A stretch of DNA of 64,000 nt. It comes from Epiperipatus broadwayi (taxonomy: Eukaryota; Onychophora; Udeonychophora; Euonychophora; Peripatidae). Below the pieces are notes generated by a model. It saw only the letters and a list, made by a program, of their open reading frames with translations, was not told where the DNA came from and did no database searches. The stretch is taken from the NCBI GenBank assembly GCA_028023455.1, contig JAQFVV010000185.1:1813239-1877238 (forward strand), in the 5' to 3' direction. Below are positions 33,684-45,934 of this stretch, piece after piece; within the stretch, counting starts at the first letter, position 1, and each line of letters opens with the position of its first letter. Both the position numbers and the translations under genes were made by a program.

Positions 33684-36045
33684 TGTAGTGATGAGCTACA
33701 ATTAGCCACACCATCCAATTATTTAAGACACTCTACCAATTGGAGTCACATAACATATTTGCTTAACTAATAAATTGCCAAGCAAATTGTAATATTAACA
33801 TTTTTTTTCCTTTCCAACATATACATGTGTATAAACAATTTTTTTATTTCTAGAGAAGTAATAAAAGCCAATAAATTAATAGAGAAACAGATAGGTATAT
33901 TAACACTAGAATACAATGTATTATATGTTAATAATTGGGGATAACTACATAAAAAACTTACACATAAACTTAAGAGAGATAAATAAATAAAAACAATGAC
34001 TGGATTAAAATGTAAACATAAGGCAACCATTTGTGGAGATGAAATTTGGGGAAATGAAATTTAAAATATTTATAAATTATTATTTTTTTATTTATAATCC
34101 CATTTATTTTTATTACGTCATTTAAACAATAGAAATAGTCAAGGTTAAAATGCTTAAAATAACTTCACATGACAGAACGCCGTATAAAAGGTTATAATTT
34201 TCTTCTGCATTTGAAGATGGAACATTATTATTATTTTTCTACTTAAAAATAAATTCAAATACAAAACAGATATGAGTGTTTGAATTTAAATGTATAAATA
34301 TTTATATATTTAAATATTTATCAAAATGATCAAAACCTGAAATTTTAAAGCAATCGTTTTGAAAAGTAAGAAGTTTGAAATTATTTGCTAATTAGACAAA
34401 TAAGAGAAACTTAAGCATTGCAGAAATATTCAATAATTATTTGTTTTGATATATAGTAATATTGTCATTGAAATTTTGAAAAGCAAATGAATTAATAAAT
34501 ATATATTAATTTTATATCATGATGGCTTGCTAAAAAAGTTTATACCATGGGGTAATAATATGCCCATCAATAAAGCCATAAAAGTTTAAGAATTTTACCT
34601 GCCCATTTAGGAGAAACTTAAAAACCATCTTTGTTTTAAATAAAATGTCTAACAAAATTCAGGACAGGATAAATGGAGGACACTATTATTTCTTGACTCA
34701 GACAAGAAATTGCAAATTCGTCGTGGGAATAAAACTTCATCTCCATTCCTAGGAATTTATTTAACAAATGAACAGTTTCCAAGACTCATCGAACTTTATT
34801 TAACATAATGGGATATAAATTGTGATTTTTTTTTGTTTTATTATTTTGTATATATGTAAGTTTTATGTATTATTTTCGTTTCTACAAATGGAAGCTAATG
34901 TGAATACTTTTTGGAGTACTCTGTATGAGAGTAATAAGGGGGGAAAAACTTAGATATATATTTTTATCATTTATAATTGTAATAAGAATTAAAAAAAAAT
35001 TAATAGTTTTGACTGCCCAGCTGACTGACTTTTGATAACTATAGAAAATTAGGAGGTAAGAAATTTTAATATCATCTTATATTAAGTAAAACACACTGAT
35101 AGATTTTTCTATTATTAATTAAACTTACCTTAGTATTGCTTTTATAAATCAATGATTTATAATCATTGATTTATCTAGACAACAAATATTTTTTTTTGTT
35201 GTTGTTGTTGTTATGCTTATATATATATTAAATTAGCTAGTTAGAAATCGAAATCACATGTACATATTATGATTTTATATATTCGTGGTTGTAAATAATT
35301 AGACAAGTAAATGAACTTCTACCATTGGGTTTAGGGCAAGGGTTTTATTTTATTAATATCATTATAGATATCGATGTGGTAGAGATTCATTCTTGACAAA
35401 ATGAATTACATATATCAGACTTAATTGTTATTAATACTTAATATTTTTTTTGTTAGTCAATAAATGTTTATATAATTCATTATTTTGGTTTGGTCTCTAA
35501 CTCATCATTATTTCAATATCCACCATCAGCTTTATAGTTCTTTATTATTCACACATCCATTATAAACATTATTATCTTATTTAGTTTTACACTTATTAAT
35601 ATTATTAATATAATGGAGGAAATACATATACATATTTAAGCCATTTATTATAACGTTTAATACATATATACTTATACTGCACATACATATATTTTTTTAT
35701 ATATCCTATGCTTAATTGATATTTGATAGTTAATTATCACCTATATAGAGGTGCAATAACTACTATTAGTGTGATCTCCTTCCCTGATAAGAGAGCTCAG
35801 GCAATTACTCCCTGAGTTTGAATACTGTGGTATAACACGGCTATATAGGGGTGAGAATTGGATGAACTGACCCAAATTGTATCTAAGTTAATAAAAATAG
35901 GTAGAGCTAGTCTATTGGAAGTAGGTACAATCATAGGTTATGTATTTCATCGTGTAATCACTTGCATCCTATCCGAAGACCCAAAATCCGACCATAGTAA
36001 GATGCGAAATCCCTATCTCTCCATGAATCCGACCAGCCCGTTACA
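33684..36045 (+). repeat. 3' LTR
   Basis: Near-identical to 28047-30403, with scattered substitutions and homopolymer-length changes. TATAAAAG lies at 34183-34190. The end TTACA is followed by ATATATAT. Confidence 0.9.
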
Positions 36046-39000
36046 ATATATATATATCCTAACTTGGTCCGTTTGCATTCTCACTTCCGGACAGTATATT
36101 ATATTAAATAAAACGGGTTCTAGCTCATTTAATAATTAATAAATAAAATATTCAGCATTAAAATTAAATGTTTCACTAGCTCAAGTTTAAAATATGAATA
36201 AGGTTCAGTTTATAAAAATAAATTAAATAAATATTTAATATTTTCATGAGACTAGGAAGTGAAAATTCAGGTGCCAAGATAGATTACATTGAGCCAATAT
36301 CCTACAGGATACTACCTCAATGGCATAAGAACACTATCCCTCTTTATTACTATTTCAAATAATAACTTATAGTATTCTTACAACTTTAATAAATCTTACT
36401 CACTAAGATTGAACTAATAACTGAATCTTAATTTTTATCTACTATAATTTAGCTCAATAAAATCTCAGATTCATAAAATTGTCATAAGTTAATTTTAAAA
36501 CTAGGTAGTAAAATATAAAAGGGATTTTATGTCTTAATCTACTACACTTAAACTAATAATACTAAATAATAATAATATTCTTCATTGTATGAAGTAATTC
36601 TGTAAATCTTTTCTTTTTTACTATATTCTTATTGCCATAATAAAATAATAAAATAATATAATAAAATCTTTTATCTTTATGTAATAATATAATAAATACA
36701 TGGTAGCATTTAATAATCTGACAAACGAAGGTGTGTGGCAACTGATAGCATATAATTCAATGTATTATTATGATAACTAATTTATGACCATAAGATAATG
36801 TAAAATTATGATTACTTAATTAAAATAATACCAATAAACTATTTGAATTCTTAAAATAATTCTTTATTTATCTCTGTGCAAAATGATATATTTGTTTCTA
36901 TTATTATGGATATATTGTGATCTCATGAAGTGTAGTGGGAGGAATAAACAATCTAGACACACAAATTTTTGAAAAAACAAATTTTAACAAAGTTTATTAG
37001 TACATTAACAACATAACAACTTATTTACCATATGTACATTTAAAACATCTTAAAGATTTGTACCATTATACATACTTTATATTCAAACCTTGTTAAGGCT
37101 TTACTCTGACTTAAATTTAAAAAAGATAAAATAATACAATATTATTAATCCCTGTTTGATCAATCTTATATAAAAAAAATACATTTATTTAATGCTTACT
37201 CAAAATATATTTTACATCCTTTAACTATTATTCAAGTATGCTTTTTTATTATTATTATTAAAACATCCATAGAAACATAGTACGAATAAACATAAAATAA
37301 TACTAATCAAGAACATGGATATCTTTTTTATTAGACAATTTCACTTTAGCAATATTAACGATATCACATAAAATATCTATTGATAATTTATTTCTAAATC
37401 ATGGATACTATTGTTCATAACACTGTATTTATTAACTATAATACATTCCATTTTAGCAATATTATAATACTATATAATTATAACTACTGATACATTCTCT
37501 ATTATTGAATAAATATAAATTGTACCTAAATTTATTGTGTAGATCGTTTTTACTTTATAGCATTATATTAAAAATATGCAGTACCCATTTTTAAAAAAAA
37601 TAAATAAATATTTTAATATTATTTAATATTTCAAAAGCAACTTTGCTTTACATATTTTCTTCTTAAGATCTTATATTTATTTCCAAAATAAAATAAATCT
37701 ATAACATATTTTATGATTCTTTCATTTGAAGTCCTTTGGATTTTCAATTCCAATTCATACAAATTCTTTTTCTTCATATAAGTAAATGAACTCATCTCAT
37801 TCCAAACAATTGCATATCTTCAACTCTAAATCATCTATTATTTTCTTTTACATCTACCATACTGTATGATGTAGCTCATTTTTGGAAATCTCGATAGTGA
37901 ATAGATTTGTAGGATGGGGAAGAAAAACTAGAATATAACTCATAACTCATATCGAATAAACATATACCATGGCACAGTATATTTATAACACTAGAGGCAT
38001 GACCTATTCTGTCTAATGTCCTCAAATACTATAAATTATGTCAAGCTATTCCTTCAGCTTTATTGAACATCAATACTCCAAGAAAACAAACACTGTCCAA
38101 AATAAATATACAATTACAGGGCTTTGTTAACTGCATTGCACATCTACAAATATTATAAAATACTATTCATATTTCTTAAATATCCTAACTTAATAATCTC
38201 CTGGATTCATGCTCGCCATATTACTAATACCAGGTCACTATCCTATTCTTATTTCCTAAAGATTTATCAGGTCTTACATCAACAATTTACTAGCTTGCAT
38301 ATTCAAATAATGAATAAAATTCAACTATAATTAGAGCAATCTTACTAATCCATAAGGAAAATTTGCTTTACTTTCTTATTCTAAACTAATCACATAAATA
38401 TTTTAATCATCCAATAATATGAAACTTCTTAAAAAGAAATCACATAAATATTCATCACCATGTGTGTTATATTAATATTATAAAATTATAGTATGCATAT
38501 TCCCAAAATAAATCCTTATCTCATAATTTTAAAAGTATTGTATAATGCACATATTTTAACATTCATACATCATACATTATTATATAGGCAATCTGTAAAA
38601 AAAAGAAAAAAAACAAGAAAATACATCATAATAAATATTAATAATTCATTAGTTGTTACCAAGTGACATTAGCTCATCATTATCACTTTTTGCAGTCTTC
38701 TTTTCTCCAACTAGATATAACATCACATGCATAAAAAACTAAAAAAAACATCCATGCTTCTATTTAAATGTTCAAATTTAAACTATTAAATATTATACTA
38801 TAGGATTCTAATACCATAAATAATTAATATTCATGTTCCTATTCTTATTAATCAAAAATTTACATTTAAAATAAATAGTAAATAAATTAAAAGCTTATTT
38901 ACATAAACTTCAGATGAAAACGTATATTTTTCCTAGGTTCAAATATTTCCATTTTCTTTCTCAAAAGTTTTTTTCTCTCAAAAGTTTTTTTTTTTTAATG

Positions 39001-40470
39001 TTCTCTTCAAGAGCACTTTATTTCTTCAAGAGCATTCACCTTCCCCCATTGCTATGATGATGAACAAGACAATTTGTCGGATGGGCGGCTGTGAGCAATT
39101 AATTAAAAATACATAGTAAAATAAAAGAGGTCTTTTTAAATCTAGAAAATTAAACAAAATAATTATCAATCCATTCTATAAGAGTTTATAGATTAATAGT
39201 TTATGGATTCCATAGTCCAGAAACTTAATTATTGACATCATAATACTAAAATAATCCCATGAAGCTTCTCAAATTTTCCATATCAGTGTAATGATGCATT
39301 CTGTTTTGGCTTAACTTAATCTATCTGATAAACTTTTGCGCAATATAAATATATTTTCATGGTTCCATCCTTTTATTTAATCATATATTTACTTTCTTTA
39401 TAGGTTTCTTCCTTAGTACATTTATTTCTATTTAGTACTTATTTTCAGTGTTTCATTATTACCTTCATTTTCAGGTTTTCCAAACAAACCTTTATAAGTG
39501 TGTATTAGCCCTTTTAGACTTTAGTTTTTTTTTATAATATATATGCTTTAGTAAATATGCTCTGTGAGACTTTTCCTAAATAATTTCTTGTAAATATTTT
39601 TTTTAAATGTTTCCTTCACAAAGGATATAACATTTTCTCTCTTAATATAAAATTTCTATAAAATTATCATAAAGTATACTTATCATATTGTCTGTTAACC
39701 CTGGACAAGCTTATCTTACTATATAAAATAATGTGACTTTACTTTTAGATGGCAAACAGTTTTTCCATTTAAGTTTCCTGTACATAGTCCATACTGCTAT
39801 TTTATTCATTAGAACAGTCCTCTTGTTCAGCATCAATGAAACTGTATCAACAAATATTATATACATTTTAAAAATATTATAAATTGAATATATTTTACTT
39901 CTTGGTATATCCATTTTATTATCGCGAAGTTATATATTAGATTTTTGACAAAATACTCCTGGTAAGAAAACTTTTAAAACTAAAAACACTTATTATATGA
40001 AGTTATTAAAATATTTTTTTACTTTACACTCTCTTTTTGCAAACTCCTTTTTTTAAAATAATACCTATTAGCTTTTGCAAATAAAAATTAGAAGAGAGCA
40101 CTAAAATTGACTAAAATAATAAAATTAAAATTACAATCACCTTGATAGCTTTTGATATGATTCAGCTACCTTTAATACATTATTAATCACCCACTGATAA
40201 ATCAACTGCAATGGTATTTATACCCTGTAAGAATACATTATCCTATTGGTTGATTCTTTCTTTTAGTTTGATATCAAATTTGCATAATGTTGCAAACTTA
40301 CACAATTAAATTTCAAAAATAAAAATTATGACATTATAAAACATTAAAAATATTTAAAAATATTACTTTTAAATCAATTATTGCTTTACTAAATTACTTA
40401 AAAATACTTTAAATTAACTTTTAAAAACAATATTTAATAAATTATCCCACTTTTACTATTTAATTTATCT
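36046..40470. other. AT-rich DNA without recognisable gene
   Basis: About 4.4 kb of low-GC sequence. Frames at 38124-38330 and 39711-39914 are short and without domains. Several stretches are rich in ATT/TAA words. There is no similarity to other repeats in the window. Confidence 0.55.
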
Positions 40471-41290
40471 ATTTTTTTATTTTAACCCTTCAAGGAACTA
40501 ATTTATCATTCGCCGCAGGTGGTAACACTCAAAGCTTTTAATTGGCCGATGCACAAAATAATGTGTCAATTTTTCAAAAGTTATTGACCGTTTTTTTAAA
40601 TATATTCACTTTAGTTTCGTTTTTAAAAAGTATATTAGTAATTTCTCACATTCTAAAAATAAACGAAAGTTTGTTCAAAAATAAATTTTGATTTTTAATT
40701 TTAAAAATATTTGTTACAGTTGACATGAAAAGAAACGTCAATCATCAATTTCACGTTATGATTTTTTTTCCCGACTTTGCAATGAATAAATAATTCTTGC
40801 TAAAATCTTAACTATTTTTGTAAAATAATATTTATTTTTGACATATTATATGAAAATAATTTGTATTTTATTTGTATTTCATCAAAAAATATTTTAAAAT
40901 GCTCTAAAACATTCGTTTATCATTTTCAAAATAAAACAAAAGCGTTCGTAACTTTTTAATTTTTGGCAGCCATATAAAAATTTTAACAGCCAATAAGATT
41001 CAAGAAAAGATGATGAGAAGGCGGAGCTTTTCCATTTTCTTTTGTTTACAAAATTTCAACAGCCAATAAGATTCAAGAAAAGATGTGAAAAGGCAGTGCT
41101 TTGTTTTTGTTTGACATAAATCGTCTTTTTATTGATTTTTTACTTGTAAAATAATTCAATAGATGGCAGTATATTATAAAACTTTTTGCGTTCTAAAAAA
41201 TGACGTCAAAACCGTAAACGTAGTACAAAAACTAAGCAATTTACAGTGATGTCAAATTTCCTCGATTAAAAACGAGCAGGTCAGTCAAAA
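40470..41290. promoter_or_regulatory. Promoter-like island with duplicated CCAAT block and CRE
   Basis: This interval has fewer simple repeats and more CpG than its flanks. A 28 bp block containing AACAGCCAATAAGATTC occurs at 40985-41012 and again at 41058-41085, followed each time by a related GAAGGCGGAGC/AAAGGCAGTGC sequence. A perfect CRE palindrome TGACGTCA lies at 41201-41208. No coding exon could be identified on either side, so a host promoter is an inference. A decayed LTR is an alternative. Confidence 0.35.
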
Positions 41291-42038
41291 GGTTAGCAAA
41301 ATATTTAACTTTTTTATTAACTGTACTCGTCTTTATTACACTATTTAAACATTTATAATGATAGTTAACTTAATATTTAATATTAGCACTTATGATAGGT
41401 AATAATTATATCCAATTCTATAATGCAATTTTAAAATATTTTGAACTTTACTAATAAATACCATCAAGCAAATGTGCGCAACCATATATTATTAGATGAA
41501 TCACATGACTGCGATAACCAATACAGATTATCCAATTTACTGTCTGGAAATAAATAATAAATTGCTACACTTCTTGTATTAATTAAATAAAATAATACAA
41601 TTATATAAAATTTGGAATAATAATTTAGAAAATATAGAATTAAATACAACTTTCACTACCATAAAACTAACTTTTAAAATATACAATATTAATAATAATT
41701 ATTAAATATGATTTATAAATTTAAATATAACATTTACTTAACTATAAATTTTAAACTATTAAAATTGAACTTTTTAAACATACTTTTAAATATTTATAGC
41801 TGAGCTATTTATTATGGCCATCTTTTGCAACCATATGAAATAATATTTTTAACTTTATTTAACTATTCCTAAGTGATTCATTATAATTTTTAAGCATTAT
41901 GTATTTTCATTTAGCTTTAAATCATACTTTTAAGATAATATTAATAAAATATAATCAACACATCAAGAGAAATTATTCTAAGATTTAAAATTTTTAGTAA
42001 TTTAATGTAATTAGCTATTTCTGACCTATAGAAAAGGG

Positions 42039-42039
<1 letters not shown>
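41291..42039. other. AT-rich DNA without gene
   Basis: No coding or structural signal beyond AT-rich words. The minus frame 41464-41649 has no domain. Confidence 0.55.

Positions 42040-42119
<80 letters not shown>
42040..42119. repeat. (TA)n microsatellite
   Basis: About 80 bp of TA repeats with one phase break (ATTATA) near 42082. Confidence 0.95.
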
Positions 42120-42121
<2 letters not shown>

Positions 42122-45100
42122 GCACTTAATAATAAACATTAAAATATAATATACAAGTGTAGATATTTTATGATTGAATGAAAACAAGTGAAATTAATTT
42201 TGTTAATAGAAAACATAAGCAAGTTTTTGTTTGAGAAGTTATGATTTATGAATAACAATGGGTTTTTACAAGATAAAACATTTTAACAAGAAGTAAAATT
42301 ATATGCATAAAGTGATGTTTATTGACAATCTAGTTTGAGTAAGCAGTTTTTTAAAAAAAAATACAATGTAAAAATGTTAAACACATATTTAAAAGAATAT
42401 TTTATATTTTAATTATTTATATATACATATTATCACCAGTTGGTTATATAGCTGCATTAAAAATAATTAGATAGTTGGTAGCATGCTACTCAATTTTATG
42501 TATAAAATTATCTAAGTAATTGCAAAAATATTTAATATTTCCGATCATATTTTTTTATAATGGGCCTTCAGTTAACTTAATATTTTAAGTCCCAAAATAA
42601 TAATATGAAAATTTTGAAACTTTAAACTTGTTAAATAATAATACGATATTAATATGGAAATATTTTAATAAGTTATAAATGATCATAGAATGGTGAGAAA
42701 ACTATAAAAAATATAAACAAGTTTTTTGATTTCTCTCTCTTCAGTGTAGTCTTAATTTAAACTATAAAAATGTAGTAAGAGGAAAATAATTTTCTCTTTT
42801 TTGCAAATTATTTAATAAATATTAATTTTAACTGCTTAAGAAAAATAAAAGTTTTATGTTTAAAAGTATTTTTAAAAAAAAAAAATACCAAGTAGGGTTT
42901 TAATGCTTTTGTAAGTTTTATTTCTAATTACAGTTGTCATTTTTCTTTTCTTTTTATCTCTCTTCAGTAGCAAAATTTCAGTGTAATTAACTAATTATTC
43001 TGTATTTCTTTTTGCAACAAAATGTTTTAATTAGAAGGATATGACAAGAATTTTATGATGTTATTTTAAGTTCTTGACTTGTTATTCAATGTCTATGATT
43101 AATGAGGAAAGCAGCTGAACCTTTGTATTTGTAAAAATATATCTAAATGGTTGTTATCAAAATTATCAGTGATTATGATTGACTTGTAGATCAGATTGGT
43201 CGACAAAACATGGAGCTGTGAATAAGTAAAAAGACCCAAGTCTCTAGTAAAAAAAATATTCTTAACCTAATTGTTAAAGAGAGTAGTCAAAGATTAACCC
43301 AGCTACTGAAAAAACAGTAGGTAAAGAAATTTTTCTGACTTAGTAGTTGAAGAGACACCAGTTAAGTCTTAATACAGTATCTAAAAAGAAAGAAGCAGAA
43401 GTTTTAACTAAGCTATTGCATACCACAATGGAAGTTTTAAACAAGCTTTTAGCATCCATTGCGTTTAGTTATAATAATGTTTTATACAATGAAAGCCATA
43501 TTCTAAATTCATCTAAAAGCTGGATATCATCTTCCTCCATGTAACCTGCCTTCACTGGAATAAAAATATAAAGAAGTTACCCCTAAAGTAATATACAACC
43601 TTGTCTGCAACCAAAAGCATGAGTCTCTGACTGTGCTAGTCTAACTTGGGAAATTTATTAAACTAAAATGGAAAAAAGATTGCTATTGTTAACCTGAAAA
43701 TAAAATACTGCACACCAGAGAAAGTACAAATTCATCATGTTCATATGTGAAAACCATCAAGATTAAAACTCAAGTGGCACTGGAAATTATCATTAACAAA
43801 AAGGACTGTGTAAAAATAAAATAAAACCATGATTGAAGGTATTTTGTGTGTGCACACAATTAATAGTAAAAAAAATTATATATAAAAGTAATATTTTTTG
43901 TTGTAAGAATTGATAATTTTAAATATTTTCATTAAGTTAATGTTTTTAAATTGTAAAACATTTTTTTATATAAAAACTTAACAAAAGGTTAATTAAACTA
44001 AATAAAAAATTGTAATCTTGACTTTGAAGATGTTGTTTTTTCAACTCTTAATTATTTTAAAGAAATAACTTAATTAATTAAAAGTTGATTTATGAATAGA
44101 AATCCACTGATTGGTTATAATTTTTATGAAAATATTTTTTTTGATGAAATGAATGTTTCAAATTTTATACTATCATGACATTTTTTGTTTATTGTTAGTC
44201 AATTAGTTATTAAATAATTGTTTTAAAAATATTTTTATTTTTATTTCTTTATTCTATTCAATTCCTGTTTCATAAATTTCAATGTGCATGATTTTATTTC
44301 ATGACATCTTAGGTTTGTAGCATTTTATCTTAAATGATCCCAATCAAACTATTTACATATAATAGGGTAAACCTAGTAATTATTTAAAGTAATTTATAAT
44401 AAGTTGTTTTATTTATATTTTTATTTATTTATTGCTTGCAGTAATAGCTTATAGATTTCTTGCTTTCTGCACTAGATTTGTGCATAACATTTATATGGAG
44501 GATGGGTATATGTTTAATCTTATGGACATCCAGTCATTGATTATTTCATTACTTCTCTAATTATTGATCAACACAAAGATAATTTTTTTAAAGTCCATGC
44601 ACTACATTTTATTTTATTTATTATTTCTTTAGAAATTTAGATTATAGCTGACCAGTACATTAATGGTGCTAAGTGATTAGAGCATTATGATAGTCAGGAT
44701 GTCTTTGGTATCTCAGCATTATTTGACTTATTATTGTATTTTCATGAAGTAGCACATATGTATGTGCATCCGGATAATTATTATTTGTATTGTTGTCCTA
44801 GATTTGGCAGTTGCTAAATAATTAACTTGGTCTATAGTGGACTACTTTTAAAGCCAACCATAAGATAGACACTTGATTTATTTTTATTGTTAATCATTTA
44901 TGATGATGAACACTTATTACTTTTGTGTAATTCTGGTAAACTTATACTTGGTTTTATGCAGACCTTTCATGCTCCATCCATTTATATTTAATTTTATATA
45001 GTTTATTGGGGGATGATGGAAATTTCCTATCTCATAAATTAGCATAATGTGATGTATGGGTTACAAATGGCTATCCAACAGTGGGCATTGTAATCTCAGA

Positions 45101-45539
45101 TTCTCTCTTATTAACTCTATGTCTGTACAGATACAATATATTATTCCTTAGACATACTAAATATGATTAAGCCATAAGCAGTATTACACTTATTATTATT
45201 TAAGTAATACTTTGTGTACAATTTTAAAGTTATAATTGCAGTATGCATTGTTATATTTGCTTATTTATTAGTTACATTCAGAACATGTTATATTTAGTTG
45301 GTTAACAAGATTAATTTAAAATTATTTGTATCAATAATTTTAAACTCAGTGGTCAAGTTGTAATCTTTAGCAGCCATAGAAATATAATGGATCATAAATA
45401 AAGGTGAGATTTTTACCTTTATTGTTAAAAGGAAGTTGCCTTGACATCAGCTTGAGATTGTTGATTGTTGTTGATATTTAGATTGTCTAGGTGTTGACTA
45501 CATTTTAATAATTAAATATGATATATAAATAAGGAGTAT
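42120..45539. other. AT-rich DNA without recognisable gene
   Basis: The 65-aa frame at 43347-43544 (KKKEAEVLTKLLHTTMEVL) is helical-looking but isolated and has no known domain. Nothing else supports a gene. Confidence 0.55.
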
Positions 45540-45640
45540 ACTATTTAATTTATATATACATATTTTATGTACACACACTAAATAGGATATACACATAAAG
45601 AATATACATATTAACTTACTGCACAAATATTTAATGATAT
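45540..45640 (+). repeat. Short dispersed repeat R3, copy 1
   Basis: Shares AGGATATACACATAAAG, then AATATACATATTAAC and TTACTGCA, with 49855-49945. A more diverged copy is at 51085-51155 and an inverted copy at 27941-28010. Each copy adjoins a TA-rich stretch. Class unknown. Confidence 0.6.
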
Positions 45641-45733
45641 TGAAGCAGATGGATCAGTAGGCCAGATCCATGCTTCACATCTTTCTAGATTACTAGACAA
45701 GGATCAAACCTGGTCCATGCATGTTATGATGTT

Positions 45734-45934
45734 TGTAAAACTTTCCATCTTCCAATTTATCTACATTTAAATTTTAGGCCAGTAAATAAGTTAGTAAAGT
45801 ATTACATTTTTATTAAAATGTTTTATTAAAAATATTGGAGGGGCCGATATATATATATATATATATATATATCGGCCCCTCCAATATTTTTATATGTAAA
45901 ACTTTCCATCTTCCAATTTATCTACATTTAAATT
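45734..45934. repeat. 40 bp direct repeats flanking a perfect palindrome
   Basis: A 40 bp sequence containing ACTTTCCATCTTCCAATTTA is present at 45734-45773 and 45895-45934. Between them lies a palindrome (45827-45892) whose arms hold AAAATATTGGAGGGGCCGAT, with (TA)n at the centre. The palindrome should extrude readily as a cruciform. It looks like an insertion with a long target duplication or a repair event. Confidence 0.85.

Larger units (their letters stand above)
28047..36045 (+). mobile_element. Ty3/gypsy-like LTR retrotransposon, pol-deleted, ~8.0 kb
   Basis: Two ~2.36 kb direct LTRs, each starting TGTAG and ending TTACA, bound a 3.28 kb interior. A primer-binding site follows the 5' LTR and a purine tract precedes the 3' LTR. 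The flanks are ATAT on both sides, compatible with a 4 bp target duplication but ambiguous in a TA run. The LTRs differ by roughly 1-2% by eye, so insertion was recent. The interior holds an intact 450-aa gag-like ORF and a scrap of integrase; protease, RT, RNase H and most of integrase are absent. It would depend on proteins supplied by a related element. Confidence 0.88.

Noticed and set aside
43347-43544. 65-aa helical frame as a possible host exon
   Set aside because: It is isolated, with no splice sites I can defend and no known domain.
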